From Dehalococcoidia bacterium (GTDB lineage Bacteria > Chloroflexota > Dehalococcoidia > SM23-28-2), in NCBI GenBank assembly GCA_022866185.1, contig JALHUG010000039.1, positions 1-5,774 of the forward strand: DNA of 5,774 nucleotides, written 5' to 3'. The notes under the pieces are model-generated. The model saw nothing but the letters and a program-made list of their open reading frames with translations. It was not told the origin of the DNA and did no database searches. A program made the position numbers and the translations under genes. The first letter of the stretch is position 1. Each line of letters starts with the position of its first letter. This document shows positions 5,137 to 5,774 of the stretch, piece after piece.

Positions 5137-5706
5137 ATGGAGCCAATCTTCCTCGGAGGGTTCGTTGGTGGGCTGAAGGCCCTGGGGATCAATCTTCCCA
5201 GCCTGTTGGCCCAACTCATCAACTTTACCATTCTTCTCGTTGTGCTGAGCGTCTTTGCCTACAAGCCGGCGATGCGCCTACTGGACGAGCGGCGGCGCCG
5301 CATCCAGGAGGGGCTGGAGGCAGCGGAGCAGGCCAAACAGCAGGCCGCCCAGGCTGGGGTGGAGGTGCAGGCTCAGTTGGAGCGAGCGCGGCAGGAGGGG
5401 CAGGCCGTTATCGGCCAGGCCCAGCAGATAGCGGCGCGCATTCAGGAGGAGGCTCACCAGCAGGCGCGCCAGGATGCGGAGGCGCTGCTAACCCGCGCCC
5501 GCAGCGAGATCCAGCTCGAGCGGGACAGCGCCATCGCTGACCTGAGGCGGGAGTTCGCTGGCCTTACCATCGAGGCTGCCGAGAAGGTCATCGGCCAGTC
5601 GCTGGACCGCCAGGCTCACCGGCGCCTTATCGAGGAGGTGCTGGCCGAGTCGACCCTGGGCGGTAACGGCGACCAGAAGGCTCCCCGATCAGAACCCAGC
5701 TCATGA
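5137..5706 (+). CDS. atpF: F-type ATP synthase subunit b
   Basis: Subunit b is the peripheral stalk, anchoring in the membrane beside subunit a and reaching up to delta and alpha/beta. The protein is 189 aa: a short N-terminus, one membrane helix (about 21-42), the conserved KP hinge (K43, P44), LDERRRRI (49-56), and then a long Ala/Gln/Glu-rich helix (about 57-140) with the residue pattern of the b-dimer coiled coil. It ends in TIEAAEKVIGQSLD (144-157), the delta-binding region, and an R/L-rich end; residues ~172-189 are a polar tail. ATG 5137 is preferred to in-frame GTG 5122 or 5134 because GGGAG (5125-5129) is 7 nt upstream. Only one b gene is visible (no b' next to it), which suggests a homodimer. 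The stop overlaps the atpH start as ATGA. The length is somewhat above the 156 aa of E. coli. Confidence 0.95.
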   Translation: MEPIFLGGFVGGLKALGINLPSLLAQLINFTILLVVLSVFAYKPAMRLLDERRRRIQEGLEAAEQAKQQAAQAGVEVQAQLERARQEGQAVIGQAQQIAARIQEEAHQQARQDAEALLTRARSEIQLERDSAIADLRREFAGLTIEAAEKVIGQSLDRQAHRRLIEEVLAESTLGGNGDQKAPRSEPSS

Positions 5707-5774
5707 TTCGCGATACCGCAGCCAAGCGATACGCTCAGGCGGCCTTCGAGATCGCCCGCGAGCGCAATAGCCTG
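5703..5774 (+). CDS. atpH: F-type ATP synthase subunit delta, N-terminal fragment (runs off window)
   Basis: Only the first 24 codons are present. The translation contains AAKRYAQAAFEIARE, the well-known start of the delta (OSCP) family, whose N-terminal helical domain binds the top of the alpha3beta3 head while the C-terminal part binds subunit b. The ATG overlaps the atpF stop (ATGA), as is common for these two genes. The open frame continues to the last base, so the truncation is due to the window edge and not to mutation. The atpA, atpG, atpD and atpC genes would be expected to follow. Confidence 0.9.
   Translation, partial: MIRDTAAKRYAQAAFEIARERNSL

Overview
The window is a gene-dense, G+C-rich (about 60% by eye) bacterial chromosome segment with every recognisable gene on the + strand. 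The best guess for the host is a member of the Chloroflexota, perhaps Dehalococcoidia- or Anaerolineae-like. That guess rests on the combination of a type-2 OMP decarboxylase, a DUF951 small protein, a DUF151 bifunctional nuclease and a long subunit a with an acidic insertion. It is inference, not a database result.

Layout: positions 1-165 are a non-coding leader packed with inverted repeats. pyrF (166-1008) follows, then a three-cysteine DUF951 protein (1020-1256), a 12-helix MFS exporter (1285-2697) and a DUF151 nuclease-family protein (2731-3267). Spacings of 11 to 33 nt suggest that these four are co-transcribed. A 186-nt gap (3268-3453) with two mutually exclusive hairpins, the second terminator-like, separates this group from the ATP synthase operon: atpZ/I-like (3454-3684), atpB (3681-4775), atpE (4796-5104), atpF (5137-5706) and the first 24 codons of atpH (5703 to the window end).

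Function: the left half combines the last step of de novo UMP synthesis, two conserved proteins of uncertain role and an efflux-type transporter. The right half is the Fo sector of an F-type ATP synthase plus the first stalk subunit, in the usual bacterial order, with ATGA overlaps at atpZ/atpB and atpF/atpH and a near-perfect ribosome binding site before atpE, whose product is needed in many copies. Subunit c has the essential carboxylate but lacks the usual Na+ ligands, so proton coupling is predicted.

I do not see a wholly new system. The points most worth a second look are the competing hairpins in the two non-coding stretches, the unusual glycine-poor packing motif and N-terminal extension of subunit c, the extra N-terminal hydrophobic segment and charged insertion of subunit a, and a 9-codon minicistron that links the DUF951 gene to the transporter.
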